A stretch of 64,000 nt of DNA from Prorocentrum cordatum (lineage: Eukaryota; Sar; Dinophyceae; Prorocentrales; Prorocentraceae), in contig CAUYUJ010004558.1 of assembly GCA_963575745.1 (NCBI GenBank), forward strand, positions 609,418 through 673,417, given 5' to 3'. This document shows, in pieces, positions 10,101 through 20,215 of this stretch. Within the stretch, counting starts at the first letter, position 1. Every line of letters begins with the position of its first letter. The notes beneath the pieces are model-generated. The model saw nothing but the letters and a program-made list of their open reading frames with translations. It had not been told where the DNA came from and did no database searches. The translations under genes and the position numbers were made by a program.

Positions 10101-10319
10101 CCCTGCGCCCTACCCGCTCCGACCGCGACGTCCAGCAGTGCCGACGGACGCTCATGGGCGCCACCGCATTCCACTGCTCGGTGGCACAGCGGACGGCCCC
10201 CACTGCAATCGGAGCGCACGTTGAGCCCGCCGGCGCCGAGATCCTCGATTTCAGCGTGCAAGGCCGGCTTGGCAAGAGCACAGTCTTCAGCATCTCGAGC
10301 CTCGAGTTGCAGGGCCGTG

Positions 10320-10580
10320 GCGAGCGGTGGAGAAGGATGAAAGAGGAGGAGAAGGAGGAGGAGGAGGACGTAGAAGGAGGTGGACGAGACGGAGCAAGGG
10401 AGGGAGAATGAGGAGGAGCAGGCGGAGAAGGAGAACGAGGAGGAGGCGCGCCATCTTCAGCAGAAGGGGGAGAAGGAGAAGTAGAGGATGGGAAAGGTGA
10501 CGGCACAAGAGGCGGAGGAACGGGGGGGCCCGAGCAGGACGCGGAGGAGGAGGAGCAGGAGGCGGGAGGGGGCCACCCCC
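10320..10580. repeat. GGA/GAA-rich tract
   Basis: Degenerate purine repeats (GAGGAG, GAAGGAG). No gene. Confidence 0.75.
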
Positions 10581-10614
10581 AATGGCAATTGATTTTCACG
10601 GTGGCCTTTTCCGT

Positions 10615-10684
10615 GCCAGGGTTGCCTTGGCCCAGTGGCCGACACCCTTGCCAGGGTTGCCTTGGCCCAGTGGCCGACACCCTT
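10615..10684. repeat. 35-bp tandem duplication
   Basis: GCCAGGGTTGCCTTGGCCCA followed by GTGGCCGACACCCTT occurs twice in perfect tandem (10615 and 10650). Confidence 0.9.
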
Positions 10685-10696
10685 GGCCCGGGGACC

Positions 10697-10775
10697 CCGT
10701 TCCGACCAGAGCTTCAAGGCAAAATTCTGGCCGTGGCGCCTCGAGGGCGCCCTCGTGAGGCGCAGAAAGGAACAA
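10697..10775 (+). repeat. Dispersed peptide-coding repeat, copy 1
   Basis: GTTCCGACCAGAGCTTCAAG and the GGCGCAGAAAGG end resemble 21285-21362 at the nucleotide level. The reading frame shared by the other copies is broken here, leaving RSDQ at the start and REAQKG near the end. Confidence 0.45.
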
Positions 10776-10794
10776 AACGCACTCAAACCTCGAC

Positions 10795-10796
10795 AA

Positions 10797-10846
<50 letters not shown>

Positions 10847-10872
10847 TCAACGACGACGACGACGACGACGAG

Positions 10873-10937
<65 letters not shown>

Positions 10938-10985
10938 CCGCGGCCGCGGCGGCGGCGGCGGCGGCGACGACAACGACGACGCCTA
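10795..10985. repeat. (GAC)n microsatellite with GGC core
   Basis: About 140 bases of near-perfect GAC triplets, then GGC triplets, then GAC again. Poly-Thr, poly-Asp and poly-Arg frames come from it. Confidence 0.95.
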
Positions 10986-11431
10986 CGATCACCACCACCA
11001 CCACATCGCGACGACGACGACGACAAGAACGAAGACCTCGCCCGTTCCGCAGTCTTTGCTCGTTCCCTGCCGAACCTGCGAGACCCAGGGAGGTACACGC
11101 CCCACCCGGACCCAGAGCCGCTCGTTGTCGAGTCGAGTTCCGTTGCCAGGGGCCCTCAGAGGCAGTCGGGAGAGTGGGCTCAGACGCCCAGCGAGCTCGG
11201 AAGGGAGCCCTCGGCGAGACAGAGGAGGGGGGCCTCGCACCTCCGTCGACTGGTTGTTGCTTACGGCCTGGACCTCCAGAGCCCTTGACCCCATCCCTGG
11301 GACCCGTTTCGTGCCGCGGGCCGTCTTCTGATGGTTCTCAACATTGATAACAGACGCCCGTCGTGATTTCCTTAGGGACGCTTGGAAGGCTGGTCCTCCT
11401 CACTCGCAGCGCCCTTCCGACCGCCAACCTC

Positions 11432-11510
11432 CCAGGGCGCGTCCTGACCAAGATCTCTAGGCTGATCCAGCCGTGACGACGAGGGCCACCAGAAAGGCCA
11501 AGAAAGTCGA
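11432..11510 (+). repeat. Dispersed peptide-coding repeat, copy 2
   Basis: One frame reads RPDQDL, a stop, then ADPAVTTRATRKAKKVER. This matches RSDQNVEANPAVATRASQAA at 21285. The shared peptide rather than shared third bases suggests a once-coding repeat. Confidence 0.5.
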
Positions 11511-11535
11511 AAGACATTGAAATCCTTCTGTCACC

Positions 11536-11595
11536 TTGCTCCTCCTTCTCCTCCTCCTCCTCCTCCTCCTCCTCCTCCTCCTCCTCCTCCTGCTC
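11536..11595. repeat. (CCT)n microsatellite
   Basis: About 20 CTC/CCT triplets immediately upstream of the zinc-module frame. It accounts for the proline or leucine run at the start of that frame. Confidence 0.95.
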
Positions 11596-12269
11596 CTGGA
11601 GTTGCGCGCCGTCATGCTGCCTCCCCCCTCGTCGGCTCGGGTCGCTCGGTTCGGGCTCGCGTGGAGGACCATGGCCCCGATGGGGCCCTGGGTCCTGACC
11701 CTCCGGACCTCGCTGCCTCGGACTCGGGGGGCTCCTCGTGGGTTCGGTCGACTCGCCGTCGTGTCGCCTTCGAGCCCATACTCCAAGTTCGCGCGGCAGT
11801 TGCCGCCGAGGTTAATAATGCGGTTGCCGCTTTCAACGCGCCTGAGAGGTTTGGCCCCGCGTTCGCTCCAGCCAAGCGCAGGCGCATGGCTGAACCCTCT
11901 CGCAACAACCGACCTGGCACGAGCGCCTACACGGTCCCTGCCAGGGTCCTTCCCGCCTCGGGGATCGTGCTTGCGGAGGCCTCTAGGGGCCACCGTCTTT
12001 GTGCCTCCTCGGGGCATTGCGTTATTTGTGTTTCCTGCGGTTTCTACTCCACGGGCGCCGCGGGACATCTTCTGGTGGATTGTGTTTCCAAGGAGCGCGC
12101 CTCGGAACGTGCCACCAGGGGTAGAAAGCTGTTTTTGGAGGGGCGGCACCCAGCTGACGAGGGCCGCCCCGACGGGCGGAAGATACCTGGTCCTCGCCCC
12201 CTTTATGTTTCTGACCCTGATGTTTCATGGATTCGGCTCCTTGTGGAGCCCGATGCAAATGGTGGCTAA
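11596..12269 (+). CDS. Zinc-module protein fragment, dinoflagellate retroelement type
   Basis: An open frame follows the CCT repeat. Its C-terminal part has GHRLCASSGH, then C-x2-C (cysteines at 12027 and 12036) in VICVSCGFYST, then x14-C (12081), then LFLEGRHP, ending ISWIRLLVEPDANGG-like before TAA. The same H-x11/12-C-x2-C-x14-C layout with a closing L-x3-G-x-x-P occurs at 44001-44241. I recall modules of this kind near the ends of repeated dinoflagellate ORFs, often retroelement-linked; that is from memory and not tested. The N-terminal half has no recognised domain. No start codon is convincing, so this is likely a fragment. Confidence 0.5.
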
Positions 12270-12894
12270 CCTGCCCCACGAGAGATGTGCACTGAGCACC
12301 TGCCCGAGAGTGCTCCCCGTGGTGCACACCTTTCCGGAAGCCCACCACCTCCATACCAATGTTCTTCCTCGCTCGCTGCTCGGGCCGTGATCTTCGGTGG
12401 GTCGGGCTGCGGTTCCAGCGAGGGGAGGGCCACTACGCCGGGCCTCCCACCCTGGTTGGCCGTCTGGGCGCGCTGCGCGGCGACCTCCCCAGTAGCGCCG
12501 TATCCTGCTCCTGGAGTTCAGGGGAGGGGCAAGCGGCCCACTGTGGGCCAACGGAGATGCCGGAGCCACCGTTCCGGGGCTACCGCCAGGCCCCATCCGC
12601 TGCTGGAAGGGAAGGAGCCTTGCCTCCCTCTCCAGGGCCCACGAGAGCGGCGAAAAAAGGACAGCGACGGCGACGGCGGCCATAATGACGGCAACGACGA
12701 CGAGAGCGACGGAAGCGGCGGTGGCGAAGGCCAGGGGGCTCCCTCCGCGACCAGGCGCCGGCGCCGCGGCCGCGTGGGCGCCCCCGCCTGTCCGCTTCGC
12801 GCTACCCCGCGGCGAGCTCGGCGGCGAGCTCGGAGGTTCGCGCCTTCGGCGCGACAGCGGCGGCGACCGACGATCGCGGCGGCGGTGACGCAGC

Positions 12895-12900
12895 GACGAC

Positions 12901-12992
<92 letters not shown>

Positions 12993-13075
12993 CAACGACG
13001 ACGACGGCGGCGGCGGCGGCCGCGGTGGCGGCGGCCGCGGCGGTTGCGGTGGCGGCGGCGACGGCGGTGGCGACG
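12895..13075. repeat. (GAC)n / (GGC)n microsatellite
   Basis: GAC and GAGGAC triplets, then GGC/GGCGGC triplets. It resembles 10795-10985 in order and composition. Confidence 0.95.
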
Positions 13076-13253
13076 CCGATCGAGGATCGAGGACCGAGAC
13101 CTCTCGGCACTTTCGAGGAGCAGAGGCTATGGGCGCCCGCCGCGACCGAGGCGCGGCGAGACGGCCTGCTCGCGGGAGCCTACGAGCAGCTGGCCTTGGA
13201 GCTGCAAGGCCAGGGCGGGAGCTTGCTGCGCCGTCTCGGGGGCTCCAGCGAGC
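13076..13253 (+). CDS. Coding-like exon, unrecognised
   Basis: One frame reads EDRGPRPLGTFEEQRLWAPA and LLAGAYEQLALELQGQGGSL, then ends at a possible donor (GCGGG/GTACGTG, ~13254). Composition is natural, unlike the flanking repeats. The amphipathic GAYEQLALELQGQG stretch may be helical. No family was recognised and partner exons were not found. Confidence 0.3.
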
Positions 13254-13264
13254 GGGGTACGTGG

Positions 13265-13795
13265 TGTATTTCCTCCGCCACCTGTTCCTCCTCCCCCTGC
13301 TCCTCCTTCCTCCTTCCCCTCTCATCCCTCCTCCCTTGCGGAGCCCCCTATCATCCCTCCTTCCTCTCATCCCCTCATCCCTCTTGTCCCCCCTCCCCCT
13401 GATCCTCCCCCTTCCTCATTTTTCTCTCATCCCTCCTCCCCTGCTCCTCTTCCTTCTACCCCTTCCCACCCGCAACACCGAAACTCCACGAGGCAGCGCA
13501 CTCACTCGAAGCGGCGGGTCGGGAGGGGCGAGGGTCCCCGTGACACCGCTGCCTTGCCCTGCCCAATTCGGCACACCCCTGCCAGTTGTCATTCATCCAG
13601 CTACTCCCCCTCGTCGTCCTTCTCCCCCCTCGTCGTCCCCCCACCCTATCCCCCGCCTTCTCTCCCGATCCATCCCCCCTTCCGCTGTCCCTTGTCCTCC
13701 CTTTTCTCTACTCCGTTCCCTCTCCTGCCCCCCTTTGTGTCCTTCTTCATCCCCTCCACCCCCCCCTCTCTCTCTCTCTCTCTCTCTCGCCGCCC
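13265..13795. repeat. Pyrimidine-rich (CCT/TCCC) tract ending in (TC)n
   Basis: A long, degenerate C/T-rich strand with a perfect TC dinucleotide run near 13768-13790. No gene is supported. Confidence 0.8.
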
Positions 13796-13809
13796 CCCCT
13801 CCCCGCACA

Positions 13810-14335
13810 GTCGGCTTGAAAGCTTCCAACAGTTACAAGGGTGGAGAGCGGGGGGGTCCAATATGGTTATCTTATTGGCGCCGCGCACATTAGTTTCAAA
13901 AACTTGCAACCGTTACGTGAATGGAGGACAGGTGGTCTTCGAGACGGGGCTCTCGCTTCAGCGACGCTCACATTCTTTGTAAGAGCACCCAGCAGTTGCA
14001 AGGATGGAGGGCGGATGAAGCCAGAATATCGTTCTCGCATTAGCGCCGCTCACGCTCGTCTTTTAAAGTCCCAATAACCACAACGTTGGAGAGCGGATCC
14101 TTTTCAAAATGGAAATATCGCTTGGTACATCCTTGAATAACTACGTACGGCTCGACGTGTGAAGTATCATTACAGCTACAAGGACGGAGTACTGCTGGTT
14201 TTCAACATGGGACTCTCGCATGGGACCAAAGTTGCACGCCGACGCGTAAAGTTGTGGCGGCTCCGTTTCAGACGGGACTCTCGCTGGATAATGTTCGAAA
14301 CAGGATGGTCCTACCTCTTTGAGTTCCTCAAGACA
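13810..14335. repeat. Degenerate ~90-100 bp tandem repeat
   Basis: Loosely repeated blocks share CAGTTRCAAGGRTGGAG, a TTCTCGCATTAGCGCCGC-like segment and GACGGGRCTCTCGC. Divergence is high, so unit borders are approximate. Confidence 0.45.
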
Positions 14336-15189
14336 GTCATGTTTCAAAGCTGGGCACTCGAGCAATGAAAAGGAGCGCCTGTAAGGATTTATGAGGAGGG
14401 CACTTGGGACGGGAGGGTTACAGCATCGCTGATGCATCCTGGGTCACCCCAGTCCCCCCCATCCCCCCCACAGCTCCTTCTCTTGGTGGCGCGCACAAGG
14501 GGCGCGAGGGGGACGGCCGTCGAAGAAGGCCAGAGATTTCTTGGCAGGGGTCTTCTCAAAAGGGCCCGGGGTCGCCTGAGCAGGCTTCCAAGAAGCCGTC
14601 TGCCTTCCTAAGAATCCCACCCGCCTTCTTAGACGGCCGCCGACCCCCTTGTGCGCCCCCGCCTTCTTTGAGATCAGCCGTCGCGAAAAAATACAACATC
14701 GTGGGGAATCACAGCAAAAGCCCTAGACCATTCCCTTCTGCGGCATTTCTCGAGCCGGATCGATCTGCGAGGGCCTTGGGGCCCGAATCTGACCGGAAAC
14801 TCCCATCTCCTCCATACCTCCAGGCGCCGCGAAAAGAGATCACGATGTCGCGTTCGTTCTGCAAAATCACCACTCTTTTAGGACGCAACCCCTCGAAAGT
14901 AACAAACAGCATCGGCGCTCGGCGCTGGTACATCCATGGTCGGACATTGGGCTAATCTGGGCAAATGCTTTGTAATGTTTCCCCTCTCTCGTACCATCCG
15001 GTTCCATCCTGGATTTGATCTGGCCGAGTCTGGCTCAATGACCCCTCAATCGGGCCGATCATCACCCTGAACCGTTCTTGCGGAAATTTCCCAGGAATTG
15101 TTTCCTAACCTCTGGGGGCCGTTCTCGACATGCCCGGTGTGCTCAAATCTCGTCGGCGGCGCGCACATGGGGCTGGCGCGAGCGGGCGG

Positions 15190-15345
15190 GGGCTTCTAAG
15201 GAAACAGGGTGGCTTCTCAGAAGGCAGGGGCCTTCTTAGATGGTCCCGTGGGCTTCCAAGAAGCCTTCTCAGAAGCCTCCAGGCGCTTCTGAGCAGACCC
15301 TCGCCCTCTGAGAAGCCACCCTGGCCTCTTAGAAGGCCCCCCCTC
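15190..15345. repeat. TTCTAAGAAGGC / GGCTTCTCAGAAG repeat
   Basis: Short degenerate repeats with palindromic cores such as CTTCTCAGAAG and CTTCTTAGA. They are related in style to 7655-8165. A weaker patch lies at 14570-14640. Confidence 0.65.
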
Positions 15346-15666
15346 CGTCTCGCACCACCCCCCTTGCGTCCGCAAACTGCGGCTCCAGGAGCTGAATCGG
15401 CGCCACCCAAACATACCGTACAGTACTTCCTGATTCTATAGGCACGTCGCCCAGAAAGGGCCGACGCGCGCGCTCGGAAATCTTCCAGTGCGGGCGCTGC
15501 CTGGCCCTCCCGCTGGTGCAACGATCCACGACCAGAGTTTGCTGTGCCATGTGATCTGGTCGGGCGCACGCCTCCAGGGATGATAAAAGAACCCTGGGCC
15601 CCTGCCCTTTTCGGGGAAAGTCGAACCTCGAATCTCGAACCTCACCCCTGAGCGCAATCCCCCCCA

Positions 15667-15860
15667 TGGGTGTTCCGAAGAGGGCCTTGCCTTCGAGGAT
15701 CGACGGAGCTGTCATCTCCTCCGCGGCGGAAGGGCGGCGGAAGTAAAGCGAGGCCGCCTCCGCCAGCGGAAGCTGGTGAAGGCCGGCGGGAGGCGGCGGA
15801 AAGAAGAGATGCGCCCCCAGGAGATGAGAACGTCGTTGGGTTCAGAGGGTTCCGGAGCCG
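15667..15860. repeat. Local duplication, copy 1 (~170 bp)
   Basis: GTGTTCCGAAGAGGGCCTTG, GGAGCTGTCATCTC, CGCGGCGGAAG, GATGCGCCCCC and GGTTCAGAGGGTTCCGGAG recur in the same order at 16078-16240, ~410 bases downstream. Confidence 0.75.
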
Positions 15861-16077
15861 CCCACAGATATACTCGCCTCCTCCCTGCGCCCGGGGAGGG
15901 CCCCCCGCAGGCAGCCCCCCTGCCGCCGAGGGCCCGCAGGGAGGCCCCTCGCCCAGCGCGGGCGGCTCCGCCGCGGGCTGCAGCGCGGCGGCTCCGGAGG
16001 CGCGCGTCGCCGCCCGCGAGTGGCGCCGGGCGACCACCGCGACCCGGGCTGCTCCTCTCGCCAGGGGTCTGTCTGGG

Positions 16078-16240
16078 GCGTTCCAAAGAGGGCCTCGCCT
16101 CCGAGGACGGGAGGAGCTGTCATCTCTTCCGCGGCGGAAGTAAAACGAGGCCGCCTCCGCTGGCGGAAGCCGGCGGAAGTGAAAGATGCGCCCCCAAGAG
16201 ATGAAAACGTTTGTTGGTTCAGGGTTTCCGGAGTCCGACA
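16078..16240. repeat. Local duplication, copy 2
   Basis: Matches 15667-15860 in order and orientation with scattered substitutions and length differences in the CGGAAG-rich middle. The spacer between copies is GC-rich with no recognised gene. Confidence 0.75.
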
Positions 16241-16420
16241 GTTGGTTGCTCCTGGATCGCGGCTCTGGTCCAAAAAGGGCGCTCGCCAGCCCCAAGTTTC
16301 AAGCGCCGTTTTTTGTTGTTTGGCCTGGCCCCACAGAGCTCTCGAAGGTTCCCCCCAGGTAGCATCTTATCCAGAGCCTCTTCCCGATCGTCCGAGAGCC
16401 GGGAAGCGGGTGTTGAAGTT

Positions 16421-16422
<2 letters not shown>

Positions 16423-16468
<46 letters not shown>

Positions 16469-16532
16469 GATATATGTATATGTGTGTGTATGTGTGTATG
16501 GTGTATGTATGTATGTACGTACGTATACATAT
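16423..16532. repeat. (TA)n then (TGTA/GTAC)n repeats
   Basis: About 20 TA units, then TGTGTG and GTATGTAC tetranucleotides. Confidence 0.95.
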
Positions 16533-16579
16533 AACGGGGGACCGGGTCTGGGGGCCGGGGGCCGGGACCCCGACCACAA

Positions 16580-17310
16580 ATGTGGGGCCCGGGGCCCGGG
16601 CCCGCCTCTGGGAGGCTTAAAATCGCCCCGGGGAGCCCTCAGACAGCAATCCCGGCGGCCCCAGGCGGTCTCGAGACACCCCCAGGACGACGTCCAGGGG
16701 TCTCCGTCGACGCACGATGCGTTTAAATTGCCCCGGAGGCCCCCAAGACGCCCCAAGAGGCCTTTGAGATGCCGCCGAAGAGCGCCCCGAGAGAGGCAAA
16801 ATCGTTGATTTGCATTGTTTTTCCGATGTTCTTTTGCATTCTCGCTGTTTCGTGTTTCCGGCGCTAAAGCACCGCCCAAGAGGCTCCCCAAACCGCTCCA
16901 AGACGGCCCAAGAGGCCCCCAAGAGGGCCCCAAGACGGCCCGAGAGAGCCCCGAGACGGCCCCAGAGCCGCCCAAGACGGCGCAAGAGGGTCCCAAGAAG
17001 GCCCCAAGAGGGGCACAAGAGAGGGAACGCGAACTGAAAACTCAAGCTCTCCGCCCCAAGATGCCCCCAAGAGGCCCCAAGATGCCCCCAGGAAGCCCCC
17101 AAGAGGCTCCAAGAGGCCTCCAAGAGGCCCCAAGAGGCCCCCAAGAGGCCCCAAGAGGCCCCCAAGAAGCCCCAAAGAGGCTCCAAGAGGCCCTAAGACG
17201 GCACCCAAAAGGCTTCAAAACTCGTTCTAAGAGGCCCCCGAGGGCATGCCAAGAAGGTTCCATGACGATTTTAAGAAGCAGTCCAGGATGCTCCGAGGAG
17301 GCCCCAAGAA
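16580..17310. repeat. CCCCAAGAGGCC minisatellite
   Basis: Dozens of degenerate CCAAGAGGCCCC / CAAGACGGCCC units of 11-15 bases, densest at 16870-17200. A less repetitive block (16780-16870) interrupts it. Frames rich in LLGASWG or EAPRGPQ are translations of it. Related arrays occur at 33850-34400, 37100-37330, 39540-40160 and 53560-53880, mostly in the opposite orientation. Confidence 0.8.
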
Positions 17311-17315
17311 GCTAG

Positions 17316-17356
17316 CTAGAACTTGAGCGCGCGCGAAGCGCGCGCGATGGTTCTAG
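17316..17356. repeat. Foldback (hairpin) sequence
   Basis: CTAGAACTTGAGCGCGCGCG, then AAG, then CGCGCGCGATGGTTCTAG: imperfect ~18-base arms around a three-base loop. It lies exactly at the junction of the CAAGAGGCC array and a GTAT repeat. Confidence 0.75.
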
Positions 17357-17462
17357 TATGTATGTACGTACGTACGCACGTACGTAGTATGTATGTCTGT
17401 CTGTCTGTCTGTCTGTCTGTATGTATGTATGTATGTATGTATGTATGTACGTACGTGTGTCG
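17357..17462. repeat. (GTAC/GTCT/GTAT)n tetranucleotide repeats
   Basis: Successive runs of GTAC, GTCT (about 6 units) and GTAT (about 8 units). Confidence 0.95.
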
Positions 17463-17499
17463 TCGAAGTAAAACGGCCGAAGTAGATGGGACAGGTGCT

Positions 17500-17630
17500 T
17501 CGCGATTCATCCCCGATGCATCGGGGAACTCGACGTGGAGCCCGACTTTCTCTACGCCAGCGTCGCCGATGTATCGGCGATGCGGCGCGATCTTCCGACC
17601 CCATATGCTCGGACCCCATTTGTGAGGTTT
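17500..17630. mobile_element. MITE-like element, family A copy
   Basis: The right part (GTCGCCGATGTATCGGCGAT, GCGCGATCTTCCGACCCCAT, GCTCGGACCCCATTTG) matches the right end of 1360-1510, and the middle shares CTCGACGTGGAGCC with it. The left arm is shortened to CATCCCCGATGCATCGGGG. Similarity continues past the end (TGTGAGGTTT), so the repeat may be longer than its inverted ends. Confidence 0.6.
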
Positions 17631-18014
17631 ATATATTCGCGCTGAGGAGAAATCACGACGGAAGGGTTTGAGACGTTTTCGGCATCTGGGGGGGCTTTGC
17701 CAAGACCCAGGGCCTTCAAATCCAGCCTGCAAGGCACCTTACTAGTAGCAAAGGTGAAGAGGGGGTTCGAGGAAAAAGTAGGAGGTCGGATAGTGAAAAC
17801 GTGCATTCTTACGTACTCCTTCGGACTCTTAGGAACACTGACAGGCGGGGCAGGGGTGAGACTTTCTGTGTTTTTGCCAGGAATCGTAGCCACCCAGACA
17901 AACAATTTAGTTTGCAATGAGGCGATGGTACGACTCCTGAATAAGTTTTAAATCTTATGTAAGTCTCAGGCGAAACGGCTGCCGGACTGGGCGGTCAAGG
18001 GTTCCCCGCCGCGC

Positions 18015-18250
18015 CAGGAAGTGTCCGGTTCGGGCCGGTTCGGCGGCGGACCGGTTCGGTTGCAGCGGTTCGATTTCGGCGCCGGTCCGGTTTTGGTCGG
18101 TCCGGTTTTGCTAGTCCGGGTCGGTTATGCCGGTTCGGTTCGGCGGTCGCGGGACGGTCCGGTTTTGGGGGGGCCGGTTTTGGGCCGGAGGAGGAGAAGG
18201 AGGAGGAGGAGTGAGGAGGAGGAGGAGGAGGAGGAGGAGGAGGAGGTTTA
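18015..18250. repeat. GGTTCGG-type repeat followed by GGA tract
   Basis: Degenerate CGGTTC/GGTCCGGTTTTG reiterations up to ~18185, then GGA triplets. Confidence 0.75.
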
Positions 18251-18334
18251 GGAGGTGGGCGAGGAGCGAGGTGCCAGGAGCGCGGAGCGAGGAGGCTCGC
18301 GCGCCCATCGGCTCCGCGCCCGGCGAGGTGCCTC

Positions 18335-18342
18335 GCTGCAGT

Positions 18343-18416
<74 letters not shown>

Positions 18417-18455
18417 TCGTCGTCGTCGTCGCCGCCGTCGTCGTCGTCGTCGGGC
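18335..18455. repeat. (GTC)n microsatellite
   Basis: About 35 GTC triplets with occasional GCC. Confidence 0.95.
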
Positions 18456-18644
18456 GCCCCCGGACCTCTCGGCCCCTTCCCTCATGCCGCTCTTCCCCTC
18501 GTCTCCGCGGCCCCGGGGCCGGAAAACGCGGGCCTCCGGGGGCCCGGGGTTCGGCCGCCTGGAGCTGCTTTGCCGCCTGGAGGAGGAGGGAGAAGGAGGA
18601 GGAGGAGGAGGGAGGAGGAGGAGGGAGGAGGGGGTCCTCGCCTC

Positions 18645-19030
18645 CCCCCCCCCGCGCCCTGCTGCACCCCCGAGGGGGGCGCTGGCACCGCGGGGGGGGG
18701 GGGGCACCGGGTGGGGGGGGGGCCGGCACCGGGGGGGGGGTGCCGGCAGGGGGGGGCCGGCACCGGGGGGGGGGTGCCGGGGGGGGGGGGGGGGGGGGGG
18801 GTGCCGGCACCGGGGGGGGGGGGGGGGGGGGCCCGGGGGGGGGGGGTGCCGGCCGGGAGGGGGGGGGCCGGCCCGGGGGGGGGGTGGCAGGGGGGGGTGC
18901 CCGCCGGGGGGGGAGGGCGTCGCACCGGGGAGGGGGGGTGCCGGCACCGGGGGGGGGGGGGGCCGGCATCGAGGGGGGGGGTCTTCTGGGCTCCTCCGGG
19001 GGCTCTCTTGGGCCGGTGGGGGGGCTGGCG
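18645..19030. repeat. G-tract array with GTGCCGGCACC spacers, copy 1
   Basis: Runs of 8-20 G are separated by the palindrome GGTGCCGGCACC. It starts with CCCCCCCCGCGCCCTGCTGC and ends GGGCTCTCTTGGGCCGGTGG, the same borders as 19885-20045. The + strand is strongly predisposed to G-quadruplexes; run lengths may be unreliable in the assembly. Confidence 0.85.
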
Positions 19031-19384
19031 GCCGACTGCTGGTGGGGTGGTCCGTCACGGACCCGGGTGCCCCGGAGGCGGCACCCTGCCCTCGCGCGGG
19101 GGGGCCGCCAAAGGGGCCCGCCCACCCGCGGTCTGCCCAGCTCGCCTCCCCTCCCCCCTTTCTGGGCGTTCAAGGCTGAAGGCGGGCGCCCCCGGGCGTT
19201 CAAGGTTGAAGTCTGGTCCCCGCCTCCTCTTGTCATTTGGCGTGGGATCGTCCAGAACCCGAGCATGAAGTTTCTGTTTTTTCTCTGGAGTTTCCCGGGG
19301 TTTCTAGGGGTCCGCATGGAGTTTCCCGGGGTCTTCCAGGAGTTTCTGGTTTTCCCCACATGTTAAGTGGGTTTATGGTTTTCT

Positions 19385-19466
19385 CTGGGACCGACCACAC
19401 TCACTCACACGCACACACACACGCACACACACGCAGCACACATCAGACAACACACACCACACAACA

Positions 19467-19499
<33 letters not shown>

Positions 19500-19547
19500 A
19501 CACACATACCACACACATACACCACACGACACACATCAGACAACGCA

Positions 19548-19597
<50 letters not shown>

Positions 19598-19668
19598 ACG
19601 CGCACCACGCATACCACACACACACACACACACACAGACACACACACACCACATCACACACGCGCGCG
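19385..19668. repeat. (CA)n microsatellite
   Basis: Long CA runs interrupted by CATCAGACAAC and ACCACG. Poly His-Thr frames come from it. Confidence 0.95.
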
Positions 19669-19675
19669 TGGCACC

Positions 19676-19880
19676 ATAGGGGGTGCGCAGGGGGTGGGGG
19701 CGCTATGCGCGCTTCTCGTCCAGGCACAGCAGGCGTGGCACTTTCTCGACACCACAGGGGGTGCGCAGGGGGTGGGGGCGCTATCCGGTCTCTATCCGCT
19801 GCAGACTAGCAGGGCACGGCAGGCGTGGCACTGTCTGGACGTCTGAGTGGGTGCGCAGGGGGTGCGTCCGCAATCCGCGT
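19676..19880. repeat. GGGGGTGCGCAGGGGGTGGG repeat
   Basis: Three copies of a ~75-base unit: GGTGCGCAGGGGGTG(G/C)G, a short variable part, and CAGGCGTGGCACT. Unit starts are near 19679, 19757 and 19850. Confidence 0.75.
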
Positions 19881-19884
19881 CGGG

Positions 19885-20045
19885 CTGCCCCCCCCCGCGC
19901 CCTGCTGCACCCCCGAGGGGGGTGCCGGCACCGGGGGGGGGGGGGTGCCGGGGGGGGGGGGTGCCGGCACCGGGGGGGGGTGCCGGCACCGGGGGGGGGT
20001 GCCGGCACCGGGGCTCTTCTGGGGGCTTTCTTGGGCCGGTGGGGA
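19885..20045. repeat. G-tract array, copy 2
   Basis: A shorter copy of 18645-19030 with identical entry (CCCCGCGCCCTGCTGCACCC) and exit (TTTCTTGGGCCGGTGGGG). The duplication therefore includes non-repetitive borders. Confidence 0.85.
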
Positions 20046-20215
20046 GTCCCGGGGCCCGGTTCGGTTCCACCCGGTTCGGGCTTGCCGTTCGGGCCGGTTT
20101 CGACCGGCCGGTTCGGTTCGAACCGCCCGGTCCGGTTTCAGCCGGTCCGGTTCGGGCTCCGGTTCGGGCGGTTCGGTTGCAGGAGCCGCCGGTTCACGGT
20201 TACCAGTTCGGTTCG
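20046..20215. repeat. CGGTTCGG-type repeat
   Basis: Degenerate repeats of CGGTTCGGTT/CCGGTCCGG. It follows the G-tract array here, whereas the related block at 18015 precedes one. Confidence 0.7.

Noticed and set aside
9437-10261. 274-codon open frame on the minus strand
   Set aside because: High GC alone leaves several frames open here. The translation is Arg/Gly/Pro-rich without domains, and part of it overlaps a dispersed repeat.
16815-17315. GASWGLLGASWG / EAPRGPQEAPKR repeat proteins
   Set aside because: Frame-independent output of the CAAGAGGCC minisatellite. Equivalent frames exist at 53.6 kb and 37.1 kb without codon-level conservation.
17995-19359. 454-codon Pro-rich frame on the minus strand
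   Set aside because: It spans a GTC microsatellite and the G-tract arrays and reads as Pro/Arg repeats; there is no domain.
19373-19846. His-Thr or Cys-Val repeat proteins
   Set aside because: Translations of a CA dinucleotide repeat.
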